From Auanema rhodensis (Eukaryota > Nematoda > Chromadorea > Rhabditida > Rhabditidae), in contig OZ059896.1 of NCBI GenBank assembly GCA_964057225.1, forward strand, positions 17,558,501 to 17,622,500: a stretch of 64,000 bases of DNA, written 5' to 3'. The first letter of the stretch is position 1. The number at the start of each line of letters is the position of its first letter. This document shows positions 21,401 through 30,830 of this stretch, in pieces. A program made the position numbers and the translations under genes. The notes under the pieces are model-generated. The model was given only the letters and a program-made list of their open reading frames with translations. It did not search any database and was not told where the DNA came from.

Positions 21401-24400
21401 CATTCGGTATCACTGCATCCCCCAGCGTATTGAACATGGGCATAAAATGGTTCTTAGAATCAAAAGTAGACAACCCATTAGCTATGGAAATCCTGCACAA
21501 CTTATACGTCGACAATATCATTCTTACAGCAAATACAACCGAAGAAGCTATAAAAAAATGTAAAGAAACCCAAACACTATTCTCAGAAATAAACATGCAT
21601 GTTCGCGAATTCTTGTCAAACGATGAACAAGTAATACAGAACCTTCCTGAAGAAGACAGATATCCGAACATGACAACCAAAATACTTGGCATATCTTTTA
21701 ATAAAGAACACGACTCCTTCATTATCCCAATAAAAATAACAACGACTCACACAAGTTACACCAAGAGAATTCTACTCAGTCAGTTACATTCAATATTTGA
21801 TCCCATTGGATTATCAGCACCAATACTGTTACTCCTCAAACTTATCTTGCGAGAAATCATTAGCACAAAATTATCATGGGACCAACCCATTGACTCAAAC
21901 AGTATCAAGCAATGGGAACAACATATTACTCAGATTAACAATAAGCAATTAACCATGAACAGATATTTTAAGTTTTCTGAACATGAAACACAGTTATGGG
22001 TCTTCGCTGACGCAAGCAACCAAGCAATGGCCGCTTGTTCATATTTCCAAACAAATGGGAAGATTAGTTCTCTGCTAAACGGGAAATCACGCATAGCACC
22101 CAAAAATAAAACTACAATTCCACGATTAGAGTTACTAGCCATTCGTTTAGCTGTACGAATGGCATTATCTATCGTCACCATATGTCCGAAAATAGCGAAA
22201 GTTAACATTGTGAGCGATAGCAACATCGCACTATCATGGATTGTCTCACAAAAATCTCTCCCACTGTTCATTAATAATCAAACAAATACTATAAAGAAAC
22301 AGCTCAAGCAAATCGAACAAATATGTTGCAATATAGAACTATATCACGTACAAACCTCGTTCAACACAGCAGACATCGGATCTCGAGGTGCAGACATGGA
22401 AAAACTACAAGTTTCCGACTGGATTGAAGGCCCACATTGGTTAACTAAACTTTCCGTGCATAACCCTCTGACATCACTCGGCTCACCTAACAACTCGAGC
22501 AGGAATAACGCAGAATTAAAATCGGAGCATCACAATGTTGTCCACATAATCATAGACAATCCTCCAACCCATGATATTTGGAACATTCGTGAAAACTATG
22601 ATGACGTGATCAAAACAATGACAACCGTAGGGAAATTATTCAAGAAATGGTTTTTCACAGTCCATCCTAACGACGCCAACAAGTTGCAAAAAATAAAACA
22701 TCTCACATCAACAGACACGCACACTGTTGAAGACATCAACATTATTGAAAAAATTTTGATCAGTAACAGTCAATCTAATATGAGCCTTGATGACTTACAG
22801 CAAAGACATATAAATCTAAAATTCTTCAAAGATACATGGGATATTTATCGCGTAAGAAGCCGTTTACAAAATACTCTTCTTCCCGAAGAGACGAAAAACC
22901 CTATATTCCTTCTTAAAACAAACCCCATAGTTAAAAAACTGATCAACAAAATACACAAAGACAATAATCATCAAGGCAAACATTTCACGCTTATTCAACT
23001 CAGACAAAAGTTCTATATACCAAAAATAACCGGAGTCATTAAGCAAACATTGAAAAACTGTGTGACATGTAAAAGATTTCAATCACACCCTTATGAATTA
23101 CCAGATATGCCATCGCTACCAAAAGATAGAACGATTCTTACAAGAGCATTCTTTTCAACAGGGTGTGATCTTATGGGCCCCTTCACCCTTCGAAATGGGT
23201 CTAAAGTCCATATCTGTCTGTTTACATGCATGACAACTAGAGCAATTCACTTAGAGGTAGTCACCAATCAATCCACAGTTGCTTTTATGAATGCATTCAC
23301 TAGATTTATATCACGCAGAGGTACTCCAGAAATTATGCGTAGTGACTGCGCAGGAAACTTTATATTGAGCTCAAAAATATTAGAAACCCTTGAAAAAACA
23401 TCGGATTACAACGAAAGAAGCTTACTAAACACACTAGCACAACAAAAAATTAAATGGATATACAACACTCCATTATCACCCTGGAAAGGTGGATGTTGGG
23501 AACGTTTAGTAGGTGTAACCAAAGCTTCACTCAAAAAATGTTTCATCCCTAGTCGAATGTCCCTGGATGACTTACACACAGCCATTGTAAAAATAGAAGC
23601 TATAATTAATACACGCCCACTCACCCATCCACACCCAGATAATTTAGATACTCTACCCATAAGGCCAATTGACTTTTTAACATCAGCCATAAAGTTTTCA
23701 TTACCTGAAAACAACGCGGATACTCATATATTTGATATCCATAGCGATATTCAAACGATTCAATCAACAGAGCAAGCGCTAGAAGCGCTTCAATTATCAG
23801 AAGACTCAGCATCTAAATTTTGGAAACGATTTCAAGAAGAATATCTAACAAGCTTAAAAGATATATTTAAGCATAAACACCATAGAAAGAATCACACAAA
23901 CAACTTCCCCCAACCAGATGAAATAGTATTGATACAAAACGACATGTTGCCACGAGGAACATGGAAACTAGGTCGCATCATTGAAACAATCACTAGTTCA
24001 GATGGCAACATACGTTCAGCAAAAGTTGCAACAAGCAACGGAAACATAATTATTCGATCCATCAATCAGCTCTATCCACTAGAGATAAGATGCAACACTA
24101 ACAGCAACAAAATCATAGAAGACAACTCACACATAGTTCAAGAAAATAATAGCTCAACAGATAGAACCCCACATACTGATATTGTATTAGACAATATACT
24201 TTTCGATCATCCTATAGAACATACAGATCAAACAATACATGAGAATAAAGACATAAATGATGTTAGCCATAATTACGATATTGCATATGACTCAGATAAC
24301 TCTCAACATGATAATACATACACTCCAGAAACAGAGAATAATGAGGATGCAACAAATGATCGACCTCAAAATAAGACAAAACAATCATCAGTAAAAACAG

Positions 24401-26535
24401 CAAAACATACAGAACAAGATGATGTCACTGAGAAGGAAATTATAAAAGCCTTCCCACTAAAAATGTCCTATGCTACACACCAAAGAAAAAATAAAATAAA
24501 CCCAAAAGTAGCAGCTGACATAATGAAAGCGCTTTCCTTACCGATTATAATTACTTCGACATATGCCGAAGAAATCAATAGTTGCAAGGACTCTAACATG
24601 TTCACCACAAAACTTATAGCGAATCCTCATTGCTCCCCAGAAATGGCAACATGGACAGTGCTAATAACCATTATGGCAGTTACCCTCATAGTCTCTTGTC
24701 TATGCCGCATGGGCTACAGCCAATATAGATATAAGACATGGTCCAAAAACACTCAAACCATGCTCAACATCATGAAATTAAAACATAAAACAATCTCCGA
24801 ACAAGAAGATCATGAAACTGATCAAAAAATAACAGAAGACCACAATGATACGTTGCAATTAAAACAAACGAACACACAAGACGCTAATATTGTGGATCAT
24901 GAAACCTTTCAAAAGCATATTTACCCTATTTTAAACCATACGAGAAAGCCACCAAAATTCTCTCTCTTTACTAGAGGGTCGCAAACATCTTTACCATCGT
25001 TACTGGCAATCATCTTGGCTTTATGTATTGGAAGCTGCAGTTCATGTTCCGATGTTCATGTTCAACACTTCGTTAACATACGATGCGATGACAACTTAGC
25101 TTGTTATCACGAATACAGTCAAGATATCATATTTTCTCCCGGAACAAAACAATTATGCATTACCATAACGCATTCTAATCATGAAATTGGTCAATTTAAA
25201 ATAACTAAACTATATACTGAACATGTCTGCCAAAAGAATACTAGATACTTCACTAGACAGACAACCGTCAACATATTGAGCATATTACGATGCCGTCACC
25301 GGGGCTCGTGTGACGGAACATGTGAAACTAACTCGCTCCATAATAAAATCGAGGAACTACAACCATATACGTTCCCTTCACAATCAGGTTGCTTCACATC
25401 GTCAGCGAGATTTTACACATGTCCTATGATTTGGACAGATCCTTGTCTTTTCTACAAAATAGAGCATATACCCGTCACTGAGGAAGTATACGAAGTCTAT
25501 ACTTGTGATAGTTGGTCCACCCAAACCGTATTTAATATAGAAACAACATTACTCCAGCAGAAAAATAATTACAATATCACTCTACAACCTCACACGAAAA
25601 ATCGTGAACAACTTTTCAATATAACAACGTTATCACAATCACAACCTCCTCCAGAAATGTACACAAAATTATTTTTTTCCTCCAAAGAAAACACGTACAT
25701 TACGGATATACACACAAAGGGAATAATTCAATGTGCAACAGAGGAAGCCGCATTAAAACATTTTAATAACTGTACAGTATCCTCATTCTGCCCTTGCACA
25801 TTCAATAGATTTGATGAAATAAAATGTAGGTGTGATACCCCTACTTTTGAAAAAATGTCCAATACATCAGACATAAAATCTCCTAACCAAAACTTTAAAA
25901 CTAAAGATAACACGTTATCATTCTCTACGAATTTAGACGAAAATTTAGTTACGGTCGATTCATCCCTATTCTTAAACTCAGTGATTTTCTCCAACAATTT
26001 GCCTTGCGCACCTGCCCTGACAAAACTATCAGGTTGCTACTCCTGCGGGCAGGGTGCATTCGCAGAATTCCAATGCCTTACGGCAGAAGAAACATGGATT
26101 TCTATCGAATGTCAAAAAGAAGTATTCATGATAAAATGCTCTCCAAAAGTAGCAATCACAAAAGTAACAATGAAAAGAGAAAATTCTCAGATTGATGAAT
26201 TATGCTATACCACATGCGACAATAAAAAAATTAAGATCATTATTAAAGGAATATTACATCACATAGCAAGCATAGATGAAATAAACGAAAGTGACTCAAG
26301 TAAGGGTACAGAATCCAAATCCATTGACTTCGCTCCAATCTTCAAGTTAATTTTATCAAAGTTGGGAATCATATTGATAGGCGTTGCAATAACCGCCACC
26401 ATAGGATATGTGGCATGTACACCCATCATGTACTGTGTAGTTTTGAATACAGTCTTAACCACACAATGGATAGCTACCAGGATATTCACACTGTGGATAA
26501 AATCAAAAGCCTTATTTCGGGATCAAAGATTTTAA
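18475..26535 (+). CDS. Gag-Pol-Env polyprotein of BEL/Pao element
   Basis: 2,686 codons with no break; Gag probably starts at Met44 (18604). Domains in order: DUF1759-type Gag region from about residue 227; Gag zinc knuckles about 430-493 ('CVFCDSSEHRFYQC', 'CRNCQGDHNSALC'); aspartic protease at about 592 with 'LIDEGSMRSFI' (D-E-G instead of the usual D-S/T-G); reverse transcriptase about 870-1070 with YVDN at 1011; Pao A17 region; RNase H ('VFADASN', Asp1179); integrase with HHCC finger and catalytic Asp1565, Asp1624, Glu1676; a DUF5641-like end. From about 2060 there is a membrane segment, then a second hydrophobic segment near 2173, a Cys-rich phlebovirus glycoprotein-like Env ('CRHRGSCDGTC') and a C-terminal anchor about 2624-2655. 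Env is fused in frame to Pol. Splicing or cleavage would be needed to free it. Confidence 0.93.
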   Translation: MNHKQTLQTETEIHYHIYCDHQTNKKKRESKRNISVIPTSTTKMSLLFVNHIKQSNQFLGELLTRYEMEVKDLPGILVDCDFHTEEEEETLSCLIIRWTKVQHQFKESLKNHQDNEKKFQKFYEASDKTLRKALDEQYIAFTSDEDFEPNIKKVQNAIIELDEHIMKAERILRKLRKTLHKNESEHNSNRSTENNETENKSNDQFLEIIKSFLHIQQTSIQKPAMSLPTFDGKPENFKSFWGRFDRLVHDNEQFTTLEKVNLLCESLKGDSQIAIRGIEPSAQNYELMREALVSEFGDYSSDINSLLTQLRNLKFASNNAKACKETFGETKALIRQIEAAGATVSREMCTAMILNKFPYHIVEDILIHPNNYHSTKEMLTAVDHKIYSFFLKEQTRNSHEQKFRNHKDNVTSVSHKDSTAEQRKTQTWPCVFCDSSEHRFYQCTTFETPEKRRYRIRGKAICWICFSDKHKSSECRKQKCRNCQGDHNSALCSQGRKSVQNIQKDKETPTIKKDQALLITTEELLNKKTTEYKQESDTNNRIPTEALNAPVSLNHIADTHNIEESQVILRTAMANIYNHNSKKYEQVRMLIDEGSMRSFISKDLSTRLGLPILGSQKRTFYGIGALSETHEVEDVKVIIGTSTGSLIVTKLFTKPMLTTPIRCPKLSNEDLKFIQRRKIKLANPKTNGESFTPDILIGMDRYKLFMHLNEETELPSRMRLKNSVFGHMIHGEAPLPDDNTQQEVILCSTLEEITKETSHKELLTNLFELDSIGINTENANADRTIDYYEEYSKDIKIENNRIIAPFPLKNNFKNLKNNKMPAYHRFVSLWRKLLHNPEMLSHYTTTIESYLKDNIVEQIPNNHQEPLEFYMPHHGVWKPSKANPLRIVFDASAKQKDSPSLNEIIHTGRSFITYIHDIMISCRTRPIIITCDIKAAFLQVQLTENHKNLCKFFWIKNKEYPISHNNIITLRFNRLPFGITASPSVLNMGIKWFLESKVDNPLAMEILHNLYVDNIILTANTTEEAIKKCKETQTLFSEINMHVREFLSNDEQVIQNLPEEDRYPNMTTKILGISFNKEHDSFIIPIKITTTHTSYTKRILLSQLHSIFDPIGLSAPILLLLKLILREIISTKLSWDQPIDSNSIKQWEQHITQINNKQLTMNRYFKFSEHETQLWVFADASNQAMAACSYFQTNGKISSLLNGKSRIAPKNKTTIPRLELLAIRLAVRMALSIVTICPKIAKVNIVSDSNIALSWIVSQKSLPLFINNQTNTIKKQLKQIEQICCNIELYHVQTSFNTADIGSRGADMEKLQVSDWIEGPHWLTKLSVHNPLTSLGSPNNSSRNNAELKSEHHNVVHIIIDNPPTHDIWNIRENYDDVIKTMTTVGKLFKKWFFTVHPNDANKLQKIKHLTSTDTHTVEDINIIEKILISNSQSNMSLDDLQQRHINLKFFKDTWDIYRVRSRLQNTLLPEETKNPIFLLKTNPIVKKLINKIHKDNNHQGKHFTLIQLRQKFYIPKITGVIKQTLKNCVTCKRFQSHPYELPDMPSLPKDRTILTRAFFSTGCDLMGPFTLRNGSKVHICLFTCMTTRAIHLEVVTNQSTVAFMNAFTRFISRRGTPEIMRSDCAGNFILSSKILETLEKTSDYNERSLLNTLAQQKIKWIYNTPLSPWKGGCWERLVGVTKASLKKCFIPSRMSLDDLHTAIVKIEAIINTRPLTHPHPDNLDTLPIRPIDFLTSAIKFSLPENNADTHIFDIHSDIQTIQSTEQALEALQLSEDSASKFWKRFQEEYLTSLKDIFKHKHHRKNHTNNFPQPDEIVLIQNDMLPRGTWKLGRIIETITSSDGNIRSAKVATSNGNIIIRSINQLYPLEIRCNTNSNKIIEDNSHIVQENNSSTDRTPHTDIVLDNILFDHPIEHTDQTIHENKDINDVSHNYDIAYDSDNSQHDNTYTPETENNEDATNDRPQNKTKQSSVKTAKHTEQDDVTEKEIIKAFPLKMSYATHQRKNKINPKVAADIMKALSLPIIITSTYAEEINSCKDSNMFTTKLIANPHCSPEMATWTVLITIMAVTLIVSCLCRMGYSQYRYKTWSKNTQTMLNIMKLKHKTISEQEDHETDQKITEDHNDTLQLKQTNTQDANIVDHETFQKHIYPILNHTRKPPKFSLFTRGSQTSLPSLLAIILALCIGSCSSCSDVHVQHFVNIRCDDNLACYHEYSQDIIFSPGTKQLCITITHSNHEIGQFKITKLYTEHVCQKNTRYFTRQTTVNILSILRCRHRGSCDGTCETNSLHNKIEELQPYTFPSQSGCFTSSARFYTCPMIWTDPCLFYKIEHIPVTEEVYEVYTCDSWSTQTVFNIETTLLQQKNNYNITLQPHTKNREQLFNITTLSQSQPPPEMYTKLFFSSKENTYITDIHTKGIIQCATEEAALKHFNNCTVSSFCPCTFNRFDEIKCRCDTPTFEKMSNTSDIKSPNQNFKTKDNTLSFSTNLDENLVTVDSSLFLNSVIFSNNLPCAPALTKLSGCYSCGQGAFAEFQCLTAEETWISIECQKEVFMIKCSPKVAITKVTMKRENSQIDELCYTTCDNKKIKIIIKGILHHIASIDEINESDSSKGTESKSIDFAPIFKLILSKLGIILIGVAITATIGYVACTPIMYCVVLNTVLTTQWIATRIFTLWIKSKALFRDQRF

Positions 26536-26831
26536 AAGCATAAGAGAAGAATTTCTTGTGGAGATTAAATTTAAAATTAAAAATTGAAATAATAATGAAA
26601 CAAAAGAAAAAGAAAGCATTATGTACGAATATAACCATTGTAATAAAACAATATCATTGTTTTTCTTTCTTTTCAATTTATGGTAGTATCAAGTTTCTTT
26701 TATCCAACTCAGTTACATAACACATAACCTTTTGTACAGGCTCTAAAATTCATTGTATCTGTAACAAGATAACCTAAACACACCATTGTACAATAAACTA
26801 ATAGATGTTAATCAGCGTTTAAAGTCCAGAT
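26536..26831 (+). other. AU-rich gap between Env and ORF3
   Basis: Nothing coding. TTTAAAGTCCAG at 26818-26829, just before the ORF3 start region, could act as a splice acceptor for a subgenomic ORF3 message, but it is a weak match to the nematode TTTTCAG consensus. Confidence 0.35.
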
Positions 26832-27344
26832 GTGAACATGTATATAAGGATGCAGCTCATGTTTCTCCTATATTCCATGAAAATGGAAGATATTGTCTCG
26901 AATATAATTGAGAATGCTTCCTTTGAGGAAGAGCTCAAAAAATATTCCCATCTACCTAACACTGCTGCCAATCTGAGGCAACTAATTGTGCTTGAAAAGA
27001 GGCTCTACGAGCACCTAGCTAGCGCGGTGAACCATCTATCCGAACGACTGGACAATATTCAACATTCGTTAAATCTGAAACTAGACAATTTGACCATTCA
27101 GACTGCTCCTAAAGCTTCATGTGTATTCTGCAATAAACCGACAGCTGATGGGCACCGTACTGCGGCCTGTCCGATTTATCCTTCCTCACCGGAACGCACT
27201 CTCCGTCTTCATGAACTGGGGTTATGCATCAGATGTTTGAATCAAAAACATCCAGCGATTTGCGAGGTATCCTGCTATAGATGTAAGGCGGATACGCATC
27301 ATGGAGTGGTTTGTGGTGATATAAAACGTAAAAGACCTTTGTAG
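26832..27344 (+). CDS. Accessory zinc-knuckle protein (ORF3) after Env
   Basis: 170 residues, intact, ending 30 bp before the 3' LTR. The N-terminal half is predicted helical with heptad-like Leu ('LSERLDNIQHSLNLKLDNL'). The C-terminal half has Gag-type zinc fingers: 'CVFCNKPTADGHRTAAC' (C-X2-C-X7-H-X4-C), 'CIRCLNQKH', 'CYRCKADTHHGVVC', and a basic end 'KRKRPL'. The fingers resemble those in the element's own Gag (residues 430-493) but are clearly different in sequence, so this is not a recent copy. The Met at residue 18 ('MEDIVSNIIENASF') is an equally good start. A decayed relative occupies the same place after the Env relic at 11.3-11.8 kb. Likely a nucleic-acid-binding accessory or extra nucleocapsid protein; the function is inferred only from the fingers. 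Confidence 0.85.
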   Translation: MNMYIRMQLMFLLYSMKMEDIVSNIIENASFEEELKKYSHLPNTAANLRQLIVLEKRLYEHLASAVNHLSERLDNIQHSLNLKLDNLTIQTAPKASCVFCNKPTADGHRTAACPIYPSSPERTLRLHELGLCIRCLNQKHPAICEVSCYRCKADTHHGVVCGDIKRKRPL

Positions 27345-27374
27345 GCCTTCTTCTCATTCCCGCATTGCCGGGAG

Positions 27375-27439
27375 TGTCGCGATAAGCGAGTGAGTTTGTA
27401 TAAATTTTATCTTCAACAATTGTTTTATTTGTCTTTCCT

Positions 27440-27479
<40 letters not shown>

Positions 27480-27727
27480 CTTCTTTCTTGTAACTTCCTA
27501 AGTAATTTTTATCCATACCACATGTTGTGTTATACATGTGGCATGACTAACTCTTTGTTTCAGGCTGACGACCGCCCACGAGAAGAGATCAGACTTACAT
27601 TTTCAACGTTCGCAGTCAGTGATTTTATTCCGTGCTTGTCTTGTTAATTCATCAATAAACCCTTTTCTACATATTCAATTTGTGTTTTACTTCCAACCAT
27701 ACTATACACTTGTGGTAGATCGCCACA
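27375..27727 (+). repeat. 3' LTR of BEL/Pao provirus
   Basis: 353 bp, TGTCGCGATAAG...GATCGCCACA, same as the 5' LTR except for a shorter CT tract. The sequence just before it (GCATTGCCGGGAG) has only a five-base purine run, so the polypurine tract is weak. Confidence 0.92.
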
Positions 27728-27732
27728 GCAAT
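27728..27732. repeat. Target-site duplication GCAAT, right
   Basis: Matches 17964-17968. Confidence 0.92.
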
Positions 27733-27794
27733 AGATAACAGAAAGTATTAACGATTTCTCCAGCGTGATTCGAAAGTACTCTGAAAGGTTTGTA

Positions 27795-27865
27795 GCATCG
27801 GTGGTTCAGTGGTAGAATGCTCGCCTGCCACGCGGGCGACCCGGGTTCGATTCCCGGCCGATGCA
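27795..27865 (+). tRNA. tRNA-Gly(GCC)
   Basis: Intact, identical copy, 62 bp downstream of the right end of the BEL insertion (after the duplication). Confidence 0.95.
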
Positions 27866-28175
27866 ACTTTCTTTTGCTCTCAAGAACTCTGTGCTTTCTA
27901 AAAATGACTATTTTATTTTTTAAGCTTTTTTCTAGCAAACAATGCTTTGTGGGAACCCTAGGATACCATTTCAGAAATTTGAAAGAAGAAAGTGGCGTTT
28001 TGGATATTTTGTGCGTTCCTTCTGTATCGAAATGATGAATTTATGCATTTCATAGTGTTCAACAACTCGTTTCCATAAAAGTTACAACATTCTTTTCTGG
28101 ATAATCCAATATTCTATTGGCCGGGGAACGATTGATTTCTCCAGCGTGATTCGAAAGTACTCTGAAAGGTTTGTA

Positions 28176-28246
28176 GCATCGGTGGTTCAGTGGTAGAATG
28201 CTCGCCTGCCACGCGGGCGACCCGGGTTCGATTCCCGGCCGATGCA
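28176..28246 (+). tRNA. tRNA-Gly(GCC)
   Basis: Intact, identical copy in the second 381-bp unit. Confidence 0.95.
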
Positions 28247-28556
28247 ACTTTCTTTTGCTCTCAAGAACTCTGTGCTTTCTAAAAATGACTATTTTATTTT
28301 TTAAGCTTTTTTCTAGCAAACAATGCTTTGTGGGAACCCTAGGATACCATTTCAGAAATTTGAAAGAAGAAAGTGGCGTTTTGGATATTTCGTGCGTTCC
28401 TTCTGTATCGAAATGATGAATTTATGCATTTCATAGTGTTCAACAACTCGTTTCCATAAAAGTTACAACATTCTTTTCTGGATAATCCAATATTCTATTG
28501 GCCGGGGAACGATTGATTTCTCCAGCGTGATTCGAAAGTACTCTGAAAGGTTTGTA

Positions 28557-28627
28557 GCATCGGTGGTTCAGTGGTAGAATGCTCGCCTGCCACGCGGGCG
28601 ACCCGGGTTCGATTCCCGGCCGATGCA
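28557..28627 (+). tRNA. tRNA-Gly(GCC)
   Basis: Intact, identical copy in the third 381-bp unit, inside the left arm of IR2. Confidence 0.95.
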
Positions 28628-28992
28628 ACTTTCTTTTGCTCTCAAGAACCCTGTGTTGTCTGAAAATGAATATTCTATTTTTTAAGCTTTGTTCTACATT
28701 TTCTTGCATTATCCAGAAAAGAATGTTTTTGATTTTCTTATTTGTAACTTTTCTGGAAACGAGATGTTGAACTCCATGAAATGTATAAATTCATCATTTC
28801 CATATCAAAACACAACTTTCTTCTTTCAAGTTTCTGAAATGGTATCCGGCGCTGGTATTGTTACGCCAACTGCCAGAAGTTTTACTATTTATTCACAATA
28901 CAAAGTTATTTTTCGAGAAAAAAGCAATTTCTTTTAAAATACAATCAATATATCACAATTCTTATTTCTTTGGCGATACAAAAACTCGCAGA

Positions 28993-30064
28993 AGTGAGAC
29001 TTAATAAAATGTTTGGGTACCCCTTAACCATGTTAGTGTTAGCCCCGGTCGTAGGATCTACAAAATTGTGACTATGGTTAAGAGTCAAGTGCTTATGCCC
29101 TAAGTTAGAGATATTATTATAGCTTCTCCAGCAATCCGATATAATGGTACTACCCTCTTCAATCAAATGTTTTATGCAGTTTTCAAGCATTTGAGCCCCC
29201 TTTTTTCTACAGTATGAAGAAAACATGCTTTTGTTTCTCTACATATCCCCCCGAATACCCAAATAGGACCTACTACTCTACTAACGTTGTACTTTCTTCT
29301 TGCAACAACGGTTTTTTCTACTTCAACGGTCAATCCTTGTCCTCCTATCTTCTCCGAACACTTCAGAAGCTTGAAGGTGCAGGCTTTTCTCATAAAATTA
29401 GTCCAGTCTGTGAATGTTGTCATGCTTCCAATTTTGAGTTCTTCCTGGCAACTTTTCCAAAATAACAATTCGTTTCCATAGAGATAGATAAACATAATCA
29501 TTTTAGAATATGTTAAATGAGAACCTAAAAGTAGTTTACAAGTTTTTTTGCTTTTATTTTCAACTACCTTCTAGGAAAGTCCCTTTTTTCAAGCTGATAT
29601 CTTTCATACTCTTATAACATCGGAATCTGTGTCCTTTAGAAGAAGCCATCAACTTCATAAAACGCAGCATTCCTTTTCAGTTGGTAAGATTTCATACGAT
29701 TGTAAGAAAGCTACTGCTGAACTCTCATCTTTTACATGTTCTGCTACAGTAAGGAAATTTATTGTTAATTTCATAATTATATCCATTAAACACTATTTTT
29801 ATCTTACTTACTTATTTCAAAAATATTTATTACTTTTTTGTTTCTCTACATATCCCCCCGAATACCCAAATAGGACCTACTACTCTACTAACGTTGTACT
29901 TCCTTCTAGCAACAACGGTTTCGTCTATTTCAACGGTCAATCCTGGTCCTCCTATCTTCTTCGAACATTTGAGAAGCTTGAAGATGCAGGCTTCTTTCAT
30001 GAAATTGGTCCAGTCTTTGAATGTTGTCTTGCTTCCAATTTTGAGTTCTTCCTGGCAACTTTTC
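28993..30064 (-). pseudogene. Merlin transposase pseudogene, family B, left copy
   Basis: Mirror of 32569-33640: an N-terminal exon (29790 to about 29560), a short intron, a DDE domain with frame breaks, and an extra partial copy of the DDE start at 29833-30064. See the right copy for details. Confidence 0.75.
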
Positions 30065-30082
30065 TAAGATTTTTTTTCCATT

Positions 30083-30830
30083 TTGTTTGAAACTAGCTGT
30101 TCAAAATGGTTTTACTCAACTGCTTGGGGACGGATCTTTCAAATACCAGCCACCAAACATATACCATCATGGGCAGTTGCAGAAATGAAACAACTGTACC
30201 AGTTTGTTATTCCATTAAAAAAAATAAAACTAGGTTCACTTATAGAAGGCTTCTTCAACATGTTGCTCTTGCTCTCTCCAACGTTGGCTGCATAGTTGAA
30301 AACCTTATTTTTATCTGTGATTTTGAAATAGCTGTAATAAGGAAAGCTGAAACTATTTTTCACTCTGTTCAAGGATGTGCATTCCATTATGCTCAGAGCT
30401 TGAACAGACGGTTCCTCCAACTGGGTTTGACTCAAGCAGAGAAGCAATCCATTGAAATCAAACAATGGCATGGTAAGCTGTCGGGCTCGCTCTTTCAAAC
30501 CGAGCTAATATCAATATCCGGGTTACTTAATTCTCCCGTTTTTTCTGATTTTCCATCATATTCTTCTTGTCTTCAAATGATCAGTTATGTGAATGAAACA
30601 TGGATTGAAGGACCTTCGCGACATTATTGGAGTAAATGGAACATAAAACAATTTCGTGCATCTAATAATGTTGAATCTTTTCACCGTAATATGAAAAGTG
30701 TTTTATCTTACTTAGGAGAAAAAGAAAAAACGTCATTTAGAGACTACAACGGATTGAGGGGCAGTTTGAAAACTTCAAGAACATCTCCAATAACCGACTG
30801 CCTAATCAGGAGGAAGTGCTAGCATATGTC
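30083..30830 (+). pseudogene. MULE transposase fragment, best-preserved copy
   Basis: Holds all three catalytic blocks of a Mutator-like transposase across frames: 'DGSFKYQPPNIYHHG' (first Asp, near 30130), 'DFEIAVIRKAETIF' (second Asp) with 'VQGCAFHYAQSLNRRF' (C/H motif), and 'YVNETWIEGPSRHYW', 'ASNNVESFHRNMKS' (Glu). The middle and last blocks lie in one frame of 238 codons. N- and C-terminal parts are missing. The left part of this fragment is within the IR2 arm; the rest is in the spacer. Confidence 0.7.

Larger units (their letters stand above)
17969..27727 (+). mobile_element. BEL/Pao LTR retrotransposon with Env and accessory ORF
   Basis: 9,759-bp provirus: 5' LTR 17969-18325, tRNA-Gly primer site, a single Gag-Pol-Env frame, a separate zinc-knuckle ORF and 3' LTR 27375-27727, flanked by GCAAT. 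The two LTRs appear identical apart from the number of CT repeats, and the coding frame has no stop, so the insertion is very young and possibly active. Order of Pol domains (protease, RT, RNase H, integrase) fits BEL/Pao. The matching empty site is present at 14778. Confidence 0.93.
27757..28630. repeat. Tandem 381-bp units, each with a tRNA-Gly gene
   Basis: tRNA starts at 27795, 28176 and 28557 are exactly 381 bp apart, and the DNA between them is nearly identical (for example GGATATTTTGTGCG versus GGATATTTCGTGCG is a single change). The unit contains the flank GGCCGGGGAACGATTGATTT, also present in tRNA-less form in IR1. The right arm of IR2 holds two of the same units in inverse orientation. 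Confidence 0.9.
28090..30352. repeat. Left arm of inverted repeat IR2
   Basis: Reverse complement of 32279-34543; paired positions sum to 62633, drifting by three or four bases near the inner end. Contains two tRNA-Gly genes, Merlin-B remains and the start of a MULE fragment. The match ends at 30352 inside MULE sequence. Confidence 0.9.

Noticed and set aside
27757..28630. CRISPR-like array of regular repeats
   Set aside because: Units are 381 bp, whole-unit tandem copies with tRNA genes, in a eukaryote; no spacer pattern.
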